Below, piece after piece: positions 7,544 through 20,000 of a stretch of 64,000 nucleotides of DNA. Position numbers and translations under genes: made by a program. Position 1 is the stretch's first letter; every line of letters begins with the position of its first letter. This DNA is from Pseudomonadota bacterium (GTDB taxonomy: Bacteria; Pseudomonadota; Gammaproteobacteria; Xanthomonadales; Ahniellaceae), in assembly GCA_022843465.1 (NCBI GenBank), contig JALHNO010000011.1, positions 36,582 through 100,581 on the forward strand. The letters run 5' to 3'. Under the pieces are notes generated by a model that saw only the letters and a list, made by a program, of their open reading frames with translations, did not search any database and was not told the origin of the DNA.

Positions 7544-10500
7544 GTGCGCCGAAGACAAGTGTCGTCGAGGGCGTCGCCGTCATCGGCATGGCCTGCAGGT
7601 TTCCTGGCGCCAACGACATTGAAGAATTCTGGCGCGCATTGATGTCCGGCCAGGATATGGTTTCTCGCGTGCCCGACCAGCGCTGGGATGCGAACGCGCA
7701 CCCCGACTTTGTGTCCAACGGCGGTTTTGTCGGCGACGTCGAGGGCTTTGACACCGGCTTCTTTGCCGTGTCTGAATCCGAAGCGGCCTACATGTGTCCG
7801 CAGCAGCGGCTATTGCTGGAGCTGGCATGGCATGTCCTCGAGCACGCCAGCGTGGTTCCTTCGAGTCTGAAAAACACGGATACCGGCGTCTTCGTCGGAC
7901 TGTGCGGTCACGATTTTTCCATCCTGCACTGGCGCCAGCAACCGAACCTGTACCTCGGTACCGGCACTTCCAACGCAGTGGCCGCCAACCGGATTTCGTT
8001 TCAGCTCGGATTGAATGGACCCAGCTTTGCCGTTGACGCGGCGTGCTCGTCATCGCTGGTCGCGGTGCACCTCGCCTGCCGCAGCATCATCGCCGGAGAG
8101 TGCGAGCAGGCACTCGCCGGAAGCAGCAACGTCCTGCTGATTCCCGAGGTAACCGCCAGCCTCGCCGAGGGCGGACTGATTTCTCCCGATGGACGTTGCA
8201 AGTCGTTCGGGACCGAGGCCAACGGCTACGTGCGCAGCGAAGGCGCCGGCATGGTCTTGCTCAAGCGGCTGGACCTGGCGGAGCGTGATGGCGACCGCAT
8301 CCTCGGCGTGATCGCCGCCAGTGGCATCAACCACAATGGTCGCAGCAATGGCTTGACCGCACCCAACCCGCTCGCACAGACGGCGCTCATCCGCAAGTGC
8401 ATTGCACAGTCGGGCCTGCACCCGGCGAGCATCGACTATCTTGAAGCGGCCGCTACCGGAACGCGGCTGGGCGACGCCATCGAGGTCAAGGCGATCAAGG
8501 ACAGTCTGCTCTCCCAGCGCGGCGATGCACCTGCACTGACCGTAGGCTCGCTCAAGAGCAATATTGGCCATCTTGAGGGGACCGGCGGAATCGCAGGCCT
8601 GATCAAGCTGCTGCTCTGCATACAGCACGGACAGATCCCGGCAAGTCTGCACAGTGCCACGCTGAACCCGCTCTGCCAGATCGATTCCGGCCGTCTGCAT
8701 GTGCCGCAGCGCGCCATCGAGTGGACGCGCCCGCTGCATGATCGCGTCGCCGCCGTCAGCAGTTTCGGCTTTGGCGGCAGCAATGCGCATGTGGTGGTCC
8801 GTGGCGCAGCGGCGACAGCGACGGCGGCTTTGAACATGCAAGCGACCGCTCGGATGTTGCCGTTGTCTGCGCAGTCACCGGCCGCTCTGCAAGCGCTGTT
8901 CCACATCCTCGACCAGCAGATCGCCGCGAGCGCTACGATCGACCTTGATGCCCTCGCGGCGACCGCAGCGCTGGGCCGGGAACACCACCGCCATCGGGCG
9001 GCGATCGTCTTCAGTACGCGCGAGGAATTGCGCGCAGCACTGGCCGGTTGTGCACCCGACAACTTCCAGCAGGCGCCGTCGCACGCGATCGTACTGCGCG
9101 GCGCGCTCGATGGTCTTGCCCCACAGTTGGCGGCGCTTGCTGCCTGCAACCGCGATTTTTCAGCGGTGATCGATACTGCCGACTCGCAACTTGCGGGTCG
9201 TTTGTCCGTCCGCTCCTGGCTGGCCGGCACGACCATCGAGAACACACAACAAGCGCTGCTGAAACTGGCCCTGGACCATTGCCTCGCCAGTTGGCTCGGC
9301 ACTTTGCTGCAAAGCCCGTTGACCTATGTCGCCGAGGGTACCGGCGAAATCGCGGCTGCCATGCTGCTGTTGTCCATCCCGCTGGAGCATGCCGAAGCCC
9401 TCCTGCACGGGAGGTATCCCGCCCTGGCAACACCCGCGCCCGGCAAGCGCTTGCCGCTGCATGTTCCCCAGTCGCCTCAGCGCAACGGTCGGAGCTGGCC
9501 GTGGACGGCTGCGCTCGCGCCTGCCATGCCGGATCCACAGCGCTGTCCGCTGCTCGACATCTCGGTGCTTGATGCTTCTGCGGATCGGTTTCCGGCCGAA
9601 CTGCTGGGTCTGCTCTACCTGAGTGGCGCGCGCATCGACTGGACCAGGATCCATCCGCGTGCAGCTTCGCGACATGCGACCTTTCCGCTCTATCCGTTCC
9701 AGCGTAGCCGACACTGGCCCGAGCAGAACCGAGGGCAGACAGCGATTGCCGGCGCGAGCGTGGACAGCGGGCTGGTCGGCAACAAGATCGTGCTGCCGCT
9801 TTCGGACGAACGTCGTCGCGGCTACCGTTTCGAGCCTGCGCGGTCTTCGGTTCTGGCTGAGCACGCCATCGAGGGCGGCGCCATCCTCTCTGCCGCAGCA
9901 CAGCTGGCGATCTGCGCGCAGGCACTGCTGGACGAGTTCGCCTCCGTCACCACGATCACCCTGGCGGACGCGAGCTTTCTCGCCCCGGTCTATCTGGAAC
10001 ATGAGCGCGCGGTCGAGGCGCAACTGCTGATTCAGCCCGCAGGCAAGGACAGCGGGCGCTGCGTACTGGTTGCCAGCGATGGCGCCGAGATGCCGCGGTG
10101 GGAGGTCGTGTTTTCGACCGAGTATGGCCTTGATCGCACGTCGATGGCGGGCGAGCTCTCGGCAGACGCTGAAGCAGGAGCATTCGAGGCGATCGCAACG
10201 GATTTCTACTCCGACCTGGCCGCACGCGGCTACCGCTATGGCGCCAGCTATCAATGGTTGCGCGAGCGGGGATCGGACGCCAACGATCACTGCTTCCGGC
10301 TCGCCAACGACGATGCGAGACCCGTGCCGGGCGTGCCCTGGCATCCAGGTCTGATCGACAGCTGCTTTCATGCGCTCGCCCTGCTGACCCCCCATCCAGA
10401 GCCCGGATCAATTCTGCTGCCCCGTGCCATTGGACGCATGGATCTGCGCCGCCCGCAGCAGCCAGGCCGCCACTACAGTCTGCAGTGCCTGCCCTGCGCA

Positions 10501-11001
10501 GCCGACCCGGCCGGTCCACACGACCTGCTGCTGCGCGACGCGGGCGGCCATCCGATCATCACGCTGCATGCGGTGGGTTTCGGCACCGTAAGCCGCGCCG
10601 CGTTCGCGATGCTGCGCACCGCCGCCAGCGCGGGCGCTGCAGGCGAAGCCGATCCGGTGGGCGTGCATTCGACAGAAGCATTGCTGAAGCACACCTTCGA
10701 CCGCGTGCTGGGTGCGCCGCTGACGCAGGATCATCTCGATCGAGCGCTGCCGGCACTGGGCATCGATTCACTGAAGGCAATGGAACTGCGCGGCTATCTG
10801 TGGCGCGCGTTCGGCGCCGACATCGGAGTCGCCCAGCTGCTGGGTGGCTTCAGTTTTGAAACGCTACTGCAACACCTTGTCGCCAACGGCAAGGCCATGT
10901 CCCCCTCCCTGAACCCGCAGCCGGCGTCCGCGCCGGCTGAACTCGATCTCGTCCGTTTCGACGACTCGATGCGGGACGCCCCGGTCGAGATCGAACTATG
11001 A
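7540..11001 (+). CDS. PKS-like protein KS(inactive?)-AT(degenerate)-DH-ACP
   Basis: A 1,153-residue single-module protein. The KS (about 8-430) keeps the nucleophile Cys169 (DAACSSSL) and His344 (KSNIGHLE), but the decarboxylation His of EAHGTGT is Ala304, the motif reading EAAATGT. The next segment (about 440-735) keeps KS-AT linker features yet is far too short for an AT; where GHSxGE should be it reads AEGTGE (598-603), so the catalytic Ser is Gly600. A dehydratase follows, with His775 (HxxxG present, Pro replaced by Ser784), YGASY, and Asp940 in LIDSCFH. The ACP Ser is 1077. The GTG start overlaps the P450 stop by 4 bases. Inference: it accepts a chain without extending it, then dehydrates it. 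Confidence 0.9.
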   Translation: MSAPKTSVVEGVAVIGMACRFPGANDIEEFWRALMSGQDMVSRVPDQRWDANAHPDFVSNGGFVGDVEGFDTGFFAVSESEAAYMCPQQRLLLELAWHVLEHASVVPSSLKNTDTGVFVGLCGHDFSILHWRQQPNLYLGTGTSNAVAANRISFQLGLNGPSFAVDAACSSSLVAVHLACRSIIAGECEQALAGSSNVLLIPEVTASLAEGGLISPDGRCKSFGTEANGYVRSEGAGMVLLKRLDLAERDGDRILGVIAASGINHNGRSNGLTAPNPLAQTALIRKCIAQSGLHPASIDYLEAAATGTRLGDAIEVKAIKDSLLSQRGDAPALTVGSLKSNIGHLEGTGGIAGLIKLLLCIQHGQIPASLHSATLNPLCQIDSGRLHVPQRAIEWTRPLHDRVAAVSSFGFGGSNAHVVVRGAAATATAALNMQATARMLPLSAQSPAALQALFHILDQQIAASATIDLDALAATAALGREHHRHRAAIVFSTREELRAALAGCAPDNFQQAPSHAIVLRGALDGLAPQLAALAACNRDFSAVIDTADSQLAGRLSVRSWLAGTTIENTQQALLKLALDHCLASWLGTLLQSPLTYVAEGTGEIAAAMLLLSIPLEHAEALLHGRYPALATPAPGKRLPLHVPQSPQRNGRSWPWTAALAPAMPDPQRCPLLDISVLDASADRFPAELLGLLYLSGARIDWTRIHPRAASRHATFPLYPFQRSRHWPEQNRGQTAIAGASVDSGLVGNKIVLPLSDERRRGYRFEPARSSVLAEHAIEGGAILSAAAQLAICAQALLDEFASVTTITLADASFLAPVYLEHERAVEAQLLIQPAGKDSGRCVLVASDGAEMPRWEVVFSTEYGLDRTSMAGELSADAEAGAFEAIATDFYSDLAARGYRYGASYQWLRERGSDANDHCFRLANDDARPVPGVPWHPGLIDSCFHALALLTPHPEPGSILLPRAIGRMDLRRPQQPGRHYSLQCLPCAADPAGPHDLLLRDAGGHPIITLHAVGFGTVSRAAFAMLRTAASAGAAGEADPVGVHSTEALLKHTFDRVLGAPLTQDHLDRALPALGIDSLKAMELRGYLWRAFGADIGVAQLLGGFSFETLLQHLVANGKAMSPSLNPQPASAPAELDLVRFDDSMRDAPVEIEL

Positions 11002-14000
11002 GCATTGAATCACTGGTCAGAGAAATTCGTCAGTCTGGCGTTGAACTCTGGCTGGACGCTGGCAATCTGAAACTGCGTGGACCCAAGGCTGCGCTGACGA
11101 CCGACCTGGTCGACAGGCTGCGCAGCAGCAAGCCATTGGTCATCGACTGGCTGCGCGAAAATGCCGACAGCGATCAGCCGCTGTCGAGTGCGCAGGCTTC
11201 GCTGTGGACACTCTACCAACTGCACCCGCAGGGCGCCGACTACAATATTGCCTACGCGATCCAGCTGCACTCGGCCGTCGATCCGGAAGCCTTGGGCCGC
11301 GCCTTTGCGAAGCTCGTCGAACGCCACGACGTGCTGCGCATGCGCTTCGCCAATAGCGAGAAAGGCCCTCGGCAACAGCAGATCGTTGCACTGTCGGTCA
11401 AGCCGGTGTGCGTCGATACCAGCGACGCCGGTCTTGCTGCCGCGCTGCAGGCGAGCATCGATCAACCGTACGCACTCGAGCAGGGTCCGCCGATCCGCCT
11501 GCATCTGCTGCGCAGCGAAGGCGAGGACCGTCTGCTGGTACTGGGTGTACACCACATCGTCGCCGACTTCCTGTCGATGGAAATCCTGCTTGACGAACTC
11601 GCTGCCCTGTACCTGAGCGCCCGCGACGGCGGCGAAGCACGACTGCAACGACCGGCACGCACTTACGCGGACTGTATCGAAGAGGAACAGCGCTATCTTG
11701 CCAGCGAACGCGCCGAGCGTGACTGGCAATACTGGCAGCAGCAACTGCAGGGAGAGCTGCCGCTGCTCGACCTGCTGCCGCATCGCCACCGGACTTCGGC
11801 CAACGACCGCCGCGGCGATACCTTGCGCCTGCAGTGGGATGCCGATCTGACCACGGCCATCCGCACCGCAGCGGCCGCTCAGGGCGTCTCGGTGTACAGC
11901 TTCTTGATGGCCATTTACTACGTGCTGCTCGCCAAGTGCAGTGGTCAAAATGATCTGGTCGTCGGCATGCCAAGCACCGATCGCAGCGAGAATGCCGCCG
12001 GCAATGTCGTTGGCCATTTCATCAACTCGCTTCCGATCCGGCTTGAATATGATGGCGCAACTTGCCTCGATGTCTGGTTGAAGAAGGTGCAGGCCGCCGT
12101 ACTGGGCGGCATCGAGCACCGCGAGTTTCCGTTTCCGAATCTGGTTCAGCGGCTTGCACCGGAACGCGATCCCGACCACTTCCCGGTCTTCCAGACATTG
12201 TTCAACTGGAACCAGGCGCGGCGGCCGCAGAACGGACTCGATGTTCTGCGCGGGACCGATGTATTCGGCGCCATCGAACTGGCGACCAGCAACGGCGTGA
12301 ACGGTGCAACTTGCGATCTCGCATTGACCATCGCCGACCAGGGCAGCGAGCTCGGCTGTACCTGGAATTTTGTCAGCTGGCTGTACCCGCGCAGTTTCGT
12401 GAGTCGAATTGCCGACGCCTACCGCTGCCTGGTTGAACAGGCGATTGCCGCACCCCAGCGCCGGCTCGACCAGTTTCGGTTGCTGTCGACTGGCGTTGAT
12501 CAGGCCAGCTTCCGACTCGTTGCCGAGCACCCGGATGCGCCAGCGCCCGAGTACCTCATGCACCAGCGCTTCGTCGAGCAGGCGGCGCGGACACCCGACG
12601 CGATTGCCGTGATCGATGGCGACCGCCAGCTGAGCTATGCCACGCTCGACGCGCAATCAGCCCGCATAGCACGGCACCTGGTTGCACGCGGAGCGGGTCC
12701 CGAACAGCGTATCGGTCTGTTGCTGCCGCGCTCTGCGGAGACCATCGCGGCGATCCTGGGCGTGCTGCGTTCCGGCGCCGCCTACGTTCCCCTGGACCCG
12801 AAGTACCCGCTGACCCGACTCAACCAGATCGTCGACAGCGCCCGCCCGCTGCTGGTGATCGACAGCGCCGACGTGGCAGACCTGCCTCTTGCCTGCACCG
12901 ATCGCTGCAACCTGGGCGAGTTGCTTGCCTGTGAACCGGCGATGGCCGAATCGATTGCGATCGATCCTGCGCTGACGCCTGCGCACCTGGCCTACCTGAT
13001 CTACACCTCCGGCTCGACTGGTACGCCCAAGGGCGCGGCCCTCCTTCATGGCAACGCCGCGGCGCTGATCGAGTGGGCCTTGCAGGAGTTCAATCCGCAG
13101 CAGCGTGCCGGGGTACTGGGTTCGACCTCGATCTCGTTCGATCTGTCGGTGATGGAAATTTTCTGTGCCCTGTCGGGCGGCACCACGCTGATCCTTGTGG
13201 ATCATCTGTTCGAGCTGCCTACCGGGCCGCTGCTGGACGCGATCACCATGATCGTTTCGATCCCGACCCTGATCGATGCATTGGCGCGGCAGCGACCACT
13301 GCCCCCCAACACGCGCTCGATCGTCCTGGCGGGAGAAGCCACCAGCCGGCGGGTTGCCGATGCGCTGTACGCGGCACTGCCTGATGCCGACGTGCACAAT
13401 CTCTACGGGCCAACCGAAGACACCACGTATGACGCCGGCGCGATCGTGCCGAAGACCGGGACTGCCCGACCATCGCTCGGCCGACCGCAGCCGTTCCGCC
13501 ATGCCTATGTGTTTGATGCCGGCATGAACCCGCTGCCGGCCGACGTCTGTGGCGAAATCTATCTGGGCGGCGCCGGCCTCGCACGCGGCTACTATGGCCG
13601 CCCTGATCTGACCGCCGAACGCTTCCTGCCCGACCCCTACGCGACCATCCCGGGCAGTCGAATCTACCGCTCGGGTGACCTGGGCATGATTTCGGCGGAC
13701 GGGGATTTCCACTGCCTCGGCCGACTCGACCGCCAGGTCAAGGTACGCGGGTTCAGGATCGAACTGGAGGAAATCGAACGCGCGATCGCCGGACTTGCCG
13801 ATGTGGTGGAAGCGCATGTCGGGATCAGTCCAGGACGCGACGGCACGCCCCGGATCGTCGCCTACATCGTCACCAGTGCCAGCAAGCAGAGCGTCGAGTA
13901 CTTCGAGCAGGAACTCGGCCAGCGGCTGCCTCACTACATGTTGCCGGCGCGCTATGTCTGGCTGCCCGTGCTGCCGCGCCTGCCCAATCGAAAACTGGAC

Positions 14001-17000
14001 CGCCGCGCCCTGCCCGATCCAGATCAGCACGGCACCGAAGCGCACAGCGCTGTCGATCACGACGGCACGGCAGCAACCCGGCCCGCACTATCCGCAATCG
14101 AGCAACTGGTCACCGGTGCCTGGTGCGACGTGCTGGGCATTGAAGCAGTAGCGGCACATAGCCATTTCTTTCGACTCGGTGGCCACTCCCTGCTGGCGGC
14201 ACAAGTCGTCGCCAGGGTCAATCGCGCGCTGGGCACTGCGCTCGCTGCGAACAGCGTGCTCGAGGCACCGGTGTTTGGCGACTTCATGCAGCATGTCAGC
14301 GCTGCACAGGCAGATTCCCTGCAACGCGCTGCCCGCGGTCTCAGCGACGCGGCCCTGGTACATCACGAAGCAACGCCGACCACGGTGTCGTATGCGCAGC
14401 GCAGAATGTGGCTGCTGGACAGCCTCGCCACCAGCGAACGCTACGCCTACAACATTCCGATCGTCCTCAAGCTGGAGGGCCCACTTGATTGCGAACGCCT
14501 GTGCCGGAGCATCGACCGCCATATCCAGCGTCACCCTTCCTTGCGCACACGCTTCGTCCAGCGGGATGGCGCGCTGCACGCCGAGGTGCTGGCGCTCCCC
14601 GAGGTCACGCTAGAGGTCGAGTACGCCGGCGACGACTGGCAGACGATCATCGCCGCCAGCGCCCGGCAGCCGTTCGACCTGGCCCGCGGCCCATTGTTCG
14701 CGCTGCGCCTGCTGAGGACGGGCGAAAATCAGCATGTGCTGCTGCTGAATATCCATCACATCGTCTTTGATGGCTACTCCACCGGCATTCTGATCGACGA
14801 GCTTGTTTCGGCCTACAGCGACGACGCTTCCGCATCACCACGCGCAGCGGCCCTGAGCTATGCCGACTATGCCGAGTGGCAGCAGCGCTGGCTGGACGAG
14901 TCACGCCTCGATGCCCAGCTTGCCTACTGGACCCGAGCCCTCGACGGCGCGCCGACCCTGCTGGAGCTCCCGGCCGACCATGCGCGGCCCAAACGCTCGA
15001 GCCATCGCGGCGATATCGTGGCTTGCACCCTGCCCGCTGCACTCGCCGAACGCCTGCGCAAGCTCGCTCGCCAGAGCGACAGCACGCTGTTCATGCTGTT
15101 GTACGCAGCGTTCACCTTGCTGCTCTCGCGCTACGCACGGCAGCAGGATCTGATCGTCGGGACGCCATTCAACAATCGCAATCATGTGCTGCTGAATGAT
15201 GTCGTCGGCATGTTCGTCAACACCCTGCCGGTGCGCACCACCGTCGTCCCCGAAACGCGCTTCGCCGATCATCTGGCGTCGGTGCGACGGACTCTGCTCG
15301 ACGCCTATGCGCACGCCGATCTGCCGTTTGACCGGCTTGTCGAAGTGCTGCAGCCCGAGCGTGTCGCCAGCCACAATCCGCTGGTGCAGATCACCTTTGC
15401 ACTCGAGCACATCGAACGTCTGAGTTTTCGTGGCGGCGACCTGGACTGGACCATGGTCGATCTGCCCCAGCAGGCAGCCAAGTTTGACCTCTCCCTGCAG
15501 ATGCGTGAATGCGCAGGCGAACTCAGCGCGCATTTCACCTACAACACCGATCTCTACACGCCGGAGCGAATCGCGGCAATGGCGAGGCACTGGCAGCAGT
15601 TGCTGGAGGCCATCGTCGCCGAGCCACGCGCCCGGATGCACAGCCTGCAGTTCGTCGGTGCAGCGGAACGCGCCTGGCTGCTCGACCAGGTCAACGACAG
15701 TGCGCTAGCCCATGACGTGCAGACCAGCGTGGCGCAACGAATTCTCGCCATCGCCGCCGCACGTCCGAATGCCATTGCGCTGTCCGATTCCGCTGGAGAT
15801 TGCAGCTATGCTGAACTCGTCGCCGATGCGACCCGGGTAGCGGGCGCGTTGCGGGCTGCTGGCGTCGCCAGCGAGGATCGGATCGCCGTCTGCATGTCGA
15901 TGCGACGTGATGCGGTGGTCGCAATGCTCGGGGTCATGCTGGCCGGAGCCGCCTATGTGCCGATTGACCGGTCGACACCGGCTCAGCGCGTGGCAGCGGT
16001 CTGCGCTGACGCTGCGGCACGCCTTGCAATCTGCGACGAGCTCAGCCACGGACTGATTCCGGCTGGCGTTGCCCGCGCCAGCGTTGCCGAACTGGTTGCC
16101 CGCAATGCCAGCCCAACCGTCATCGGCGTCCACCCGGAACAACTGGCCTACGTCATCTTCACATCGGGATCAAGCGGTTTGCCCAAGGGCGTCGCGATCA
16201 GCCACGCGGCATTGCTGAACCTCGTGCACTGGCACGTGCAGCGCTATGCCGTGGATGCGCAGTCGCGGACCACCCAGATTGCCGGCTTCGGCTTCGATGC
16301 TGCGGTCTGGGAAATCTGGCCGACCCTGACGGCGGGTGGCTGCCTGCTGATCGCGCACGAAGACACCAGACTGGATCCGCGCCGACTGCTGAACTGGCTG
16401 ACATCCGAGCGCGCCGATATCGCCTTCCTGCCCACGCCACTGGCCGAGAGCCTGCTGCGGCTGGACGAAAGTGCTTCCCTGCCGCTGCGGGCACTGCTGA
16501 CGGGTGGTGACCGGCTTACGGTTGCTGCGCCCGCCGAAAGCCGCTTCAGCCTGGTCAACCACTACGGCCCCACCGAGAATGCTGTAGTCGCCACCGCCCA
16601 TAGCGTCGCCTCCGGCGAATCGATGCCCGCGATCGGTGCACCGATTGGCAATGTCCGCGCCTATGTACTGGACGCAGCACTCAACCCGGTGCCGGCGGGT
16701 CTCATCGGTGAGCTCTATCTTGCCGGTGACAGCCTCGCCCGTGGCTACGTAGGTCGCGCCGGCTGGACTGCCGAACGTTTCCTGCCAGCGCCGTTTTCGG
16801 ATACTCCAGGTGCGCGCATGTACCGCACCGGCGATCTGGTGACACGTGACCCCGCCGGTCAACTGCATTTCCGCGGCCGCGCCGATGGCCAGATCAAGCT
16901 GCGCGGCTATCGGATCGAGCTGGATGAGATTCGCATCGCGCTGGAGGCCTGCGCTGAAGTCAGCGCGGCCGCGGTGCGCTTGCACGCGCCCGAAACCGGA

Positions 17001-20000
17001 GCGGCGTACATCGCGGCCTGGATCGTAGCGAGCGTCGGCAGCGAAATGCGCGGACTGGCCGCTCGGCTGCGCAGCCAGCTGGCTGAGCGCCTGCCCGACT
17101 ACATGCTGCCGTTCGCGCTGACTCCGCTCGAGCGTCTGCCGTTGACGGCGAACGGTAAGGTTGACTACCGCGCACTGCCGGCCCCGCAGCCGATCGATGG
17201 CGGTGTGCCGCGCACGATTGCGCCGCGCACGCCGCAGGAGGAACTGCTGGTCGGGCTCTGGGAATCGCTGATCGGCTATTCGCCCATCGGCGTGACCGAC
17301 AACTTCTTCGATGTCGGCGGCCATTCGCTGCTGGCGATGCAGATCGCGACCCGCATACAGGAAGCGACCGGTCGCGAATGTACCGTACGCACCCTGCTCG
17401 ACCATCCCACGGTAGCCCAGCTGGCGACCGTACTCGCGCGGGCCAGTGAACTTTCTGGCGACGCCCTGCCGGTGCTGGTCGCGCGGCCCGACGAGCGCTT
17501 CGAGCCGTTCCCGCTGACGGCGATCCAGCAAACCTATCTGGTCGGTCGCCAGGGCATCTACGAACTCGGTGACATTGCGACGCAGGCGTACTCGGAAGTT
17601 GATGTCCACGCGCTTGAGCCCGAGCGGGTCAACCTGGCCTGGCGCAAGCTGATCGATCGCCACGAGATGCTGCGCATGGTGCTGACCGATGATCTGCAGC
17701 AGCGGATCCTGCCAGAGGTTCCGCTCTACCAGGTGCAGATCGAGGATCTCGCCAGCGGCAGTGCCGAAGCCGAGCAGCAGCGCCTGCTGGAAATTCGCCG
17801 CGAAATGAGCGAAAGCGTGCGCAGCGGCCACCAGTGGCCATTGTTCGAGAACCGGATCACCCGACTCGGCAACGGCCGCTGGCGCATGCATACCACGATC
17901 GACGCACTGATCGCCGATGGCTGGAGCACGCAGTTGTTGATGCGCGAGTTCCTCGACTGCTATTTCGATCATGAAGAAGCGCTGGCTCCGCTGTCCGTCA
18001 GCTATCGCGACTATGTCCTGACCGAAGAAAAGATTCGTGACACCTCGGCCTACACGCGCAGCCGCGACTACTGGACTGCACGCGTCGACACGCTGCCCGG
18101 GCCGCCGGAACTCCCGCTCCGCCAGACCCGGCTGGAACAGGCCCGTGGACGTTTCAAGCGCCGCAGTGCGCAGCTTCCGGCGCCCCAGTGGCAAGCGCTG
18201 CAGCAGGGTGCGCGCGCACTCGGTCTGACCCCGACCAATCTTCTGCTGGCGACCTATGCGCGGACACTGGCAGCATGGAGCGCGAGCCCGCGCTTCACGC
18301 TGAACCTGACCTTGTTCAACCGGCTGCCGTTGCACCCGCAGGTCAATGGTCTCGTTGGCGACTTCACCTCGCTCACCCTGCTCGAAGTGGATGCTACGGC
18401 ACCGGACTTTGCCCACTTCGCCCAGCGACTGCAGCAGCAGCTCTGGGCGGATCTCGACCACAAGCACTACAGTGGCGTCGACATGCTGCGCGAGTTGGCA
18501 CGCGCACGTGCGGATGGCAAACGCGCAGTGATGCCGGTGGTGTTCACCAGCTCGCTGGCCCACTCGGCTGCCGGTGAACACGGCTCGAACCTGCAGGAGC
18601 GCCTGCAGTCCTTCGTCGCCGGTGACGAGTTCGGCTCGTCACAGACCTCGCAGGTGTGGATTGATCACGTTGTAATGGAGGTGGATGGCCAACTGCTGCT
18701 GACCTGGGAAGCAGTCGACGATCTGTTTGAAGCCGGCGTTCTGGATGCCATGTTCAGCAGCTACGTCGAGGCGCTGCAGCATCTGGCGCAGCAGGATCTG
18801 ATGAAGCTGCATCGCAGCAGCGCCCGAGTGCCGGCTGTGCAGGCCGAGCGCCGCGCCCTGATGAATGCTACCGGGACAGCGATCAGCGATCAGAGTCTTC
18901 ACCAACTGGTCAGGGCGCAGGCACGGCGTACGCCCGATCGCATCGCCGTGATCGCCGACGACATCCAGATCAGCTACCGGCAGTTGTGGAACGCCGTCAG
19001 CACGCTCGCCGCTTCGCTGCGCAGGCAAGCGGTGCAACCCAATCAACTGGTTGCCGTCTGCATGCACAAGGGCTGGGAACAGATCGTCGCCTGCCTGGCG
19101 ATCCAGCAGGCCGGCGCTGCCTACCTGCCGCTGGACGCAGCCCTGCCGCCTGCGCGGCGCACACAACTGCTCGCCAGTGGCGAGGTCGCCATCGTGTTGA
19201 CGCAGGCCGATGTGCGACCCGATTCCGGCGATGGACGCGCGTGGGTCGTAGTGGAGCAGGTCCTGCTGACGCAGGCGGAAGCCGTCGAGCTCGACGACAT
19301 CCAGGGAATCAATGACCTTGCCTATGTGATCTTCACTTCAGGCTCGACGGGCATGCCCAAGGGCGTGATGATCGATCACCGCGGTGCAGTGAACACGATT
19401 CTCGACATCAACCGGCGCTGGAACATCGGCGCCGACGACCGCGTGCTGGCGCTTTCGGCCCTCAGTTTCGATCTCTCGGTCTACGACATTTTCGGACTGC
19501 TCGCCGTTGGCGGTGCCATCGTGCTGCCCGGACGCGATCAGGTGCGCGATCCGGAAGCCTGGGCACGCCTGATGGCGAGTCACCAGGTAACCGTGTTCAA
19601 CGCAGTGCCGGCGCTGATGCAGCTGCTGGTTGATACCGACAGCAATCGCATGCTGGCACCTTCGCTGCGGCTGGTAATGATGAGCGGCGACTGGATTCCG
19701 GTCGAGCTGCCTGCCCGCATCCGGCGCGCAGCGCCGCATCAAGCCATCGAGATCATCGGCCTCGGCGGCGCTACCGAGGCCTCGATCTGGTCCAACTACC
19801 ACACAATCAAGAGTGTCGATCCGGAGTGGAAGAGCATTCCCTATGGCAGACCACTCGCCAATCAGTGGTTCCATGTGCTGGACGGTGATCTGCAGCCTTG
19901 CCCCGACTGGGTCCCGGGCGATCTGTACATCGGCGGCATCGGGCTCGCGCAGGGCTACTGGCGGGATCCTGCAAAGACGGCTGCCAGTTTCATCAGGCAC

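Noticed and set aside
8890..9740. Functional acyltransferase in the first PKS protein
   Set aside because: The region is much shorter than an AT and the GHSxG nucleophile motif reads AEGTG.
16170..18581. 803-codon minus-strand open frame
   Set aside because: Antisense to A2-PCP-Cy of the large NRPS; Arg/Gln/His-rich translation without recognisable domains.
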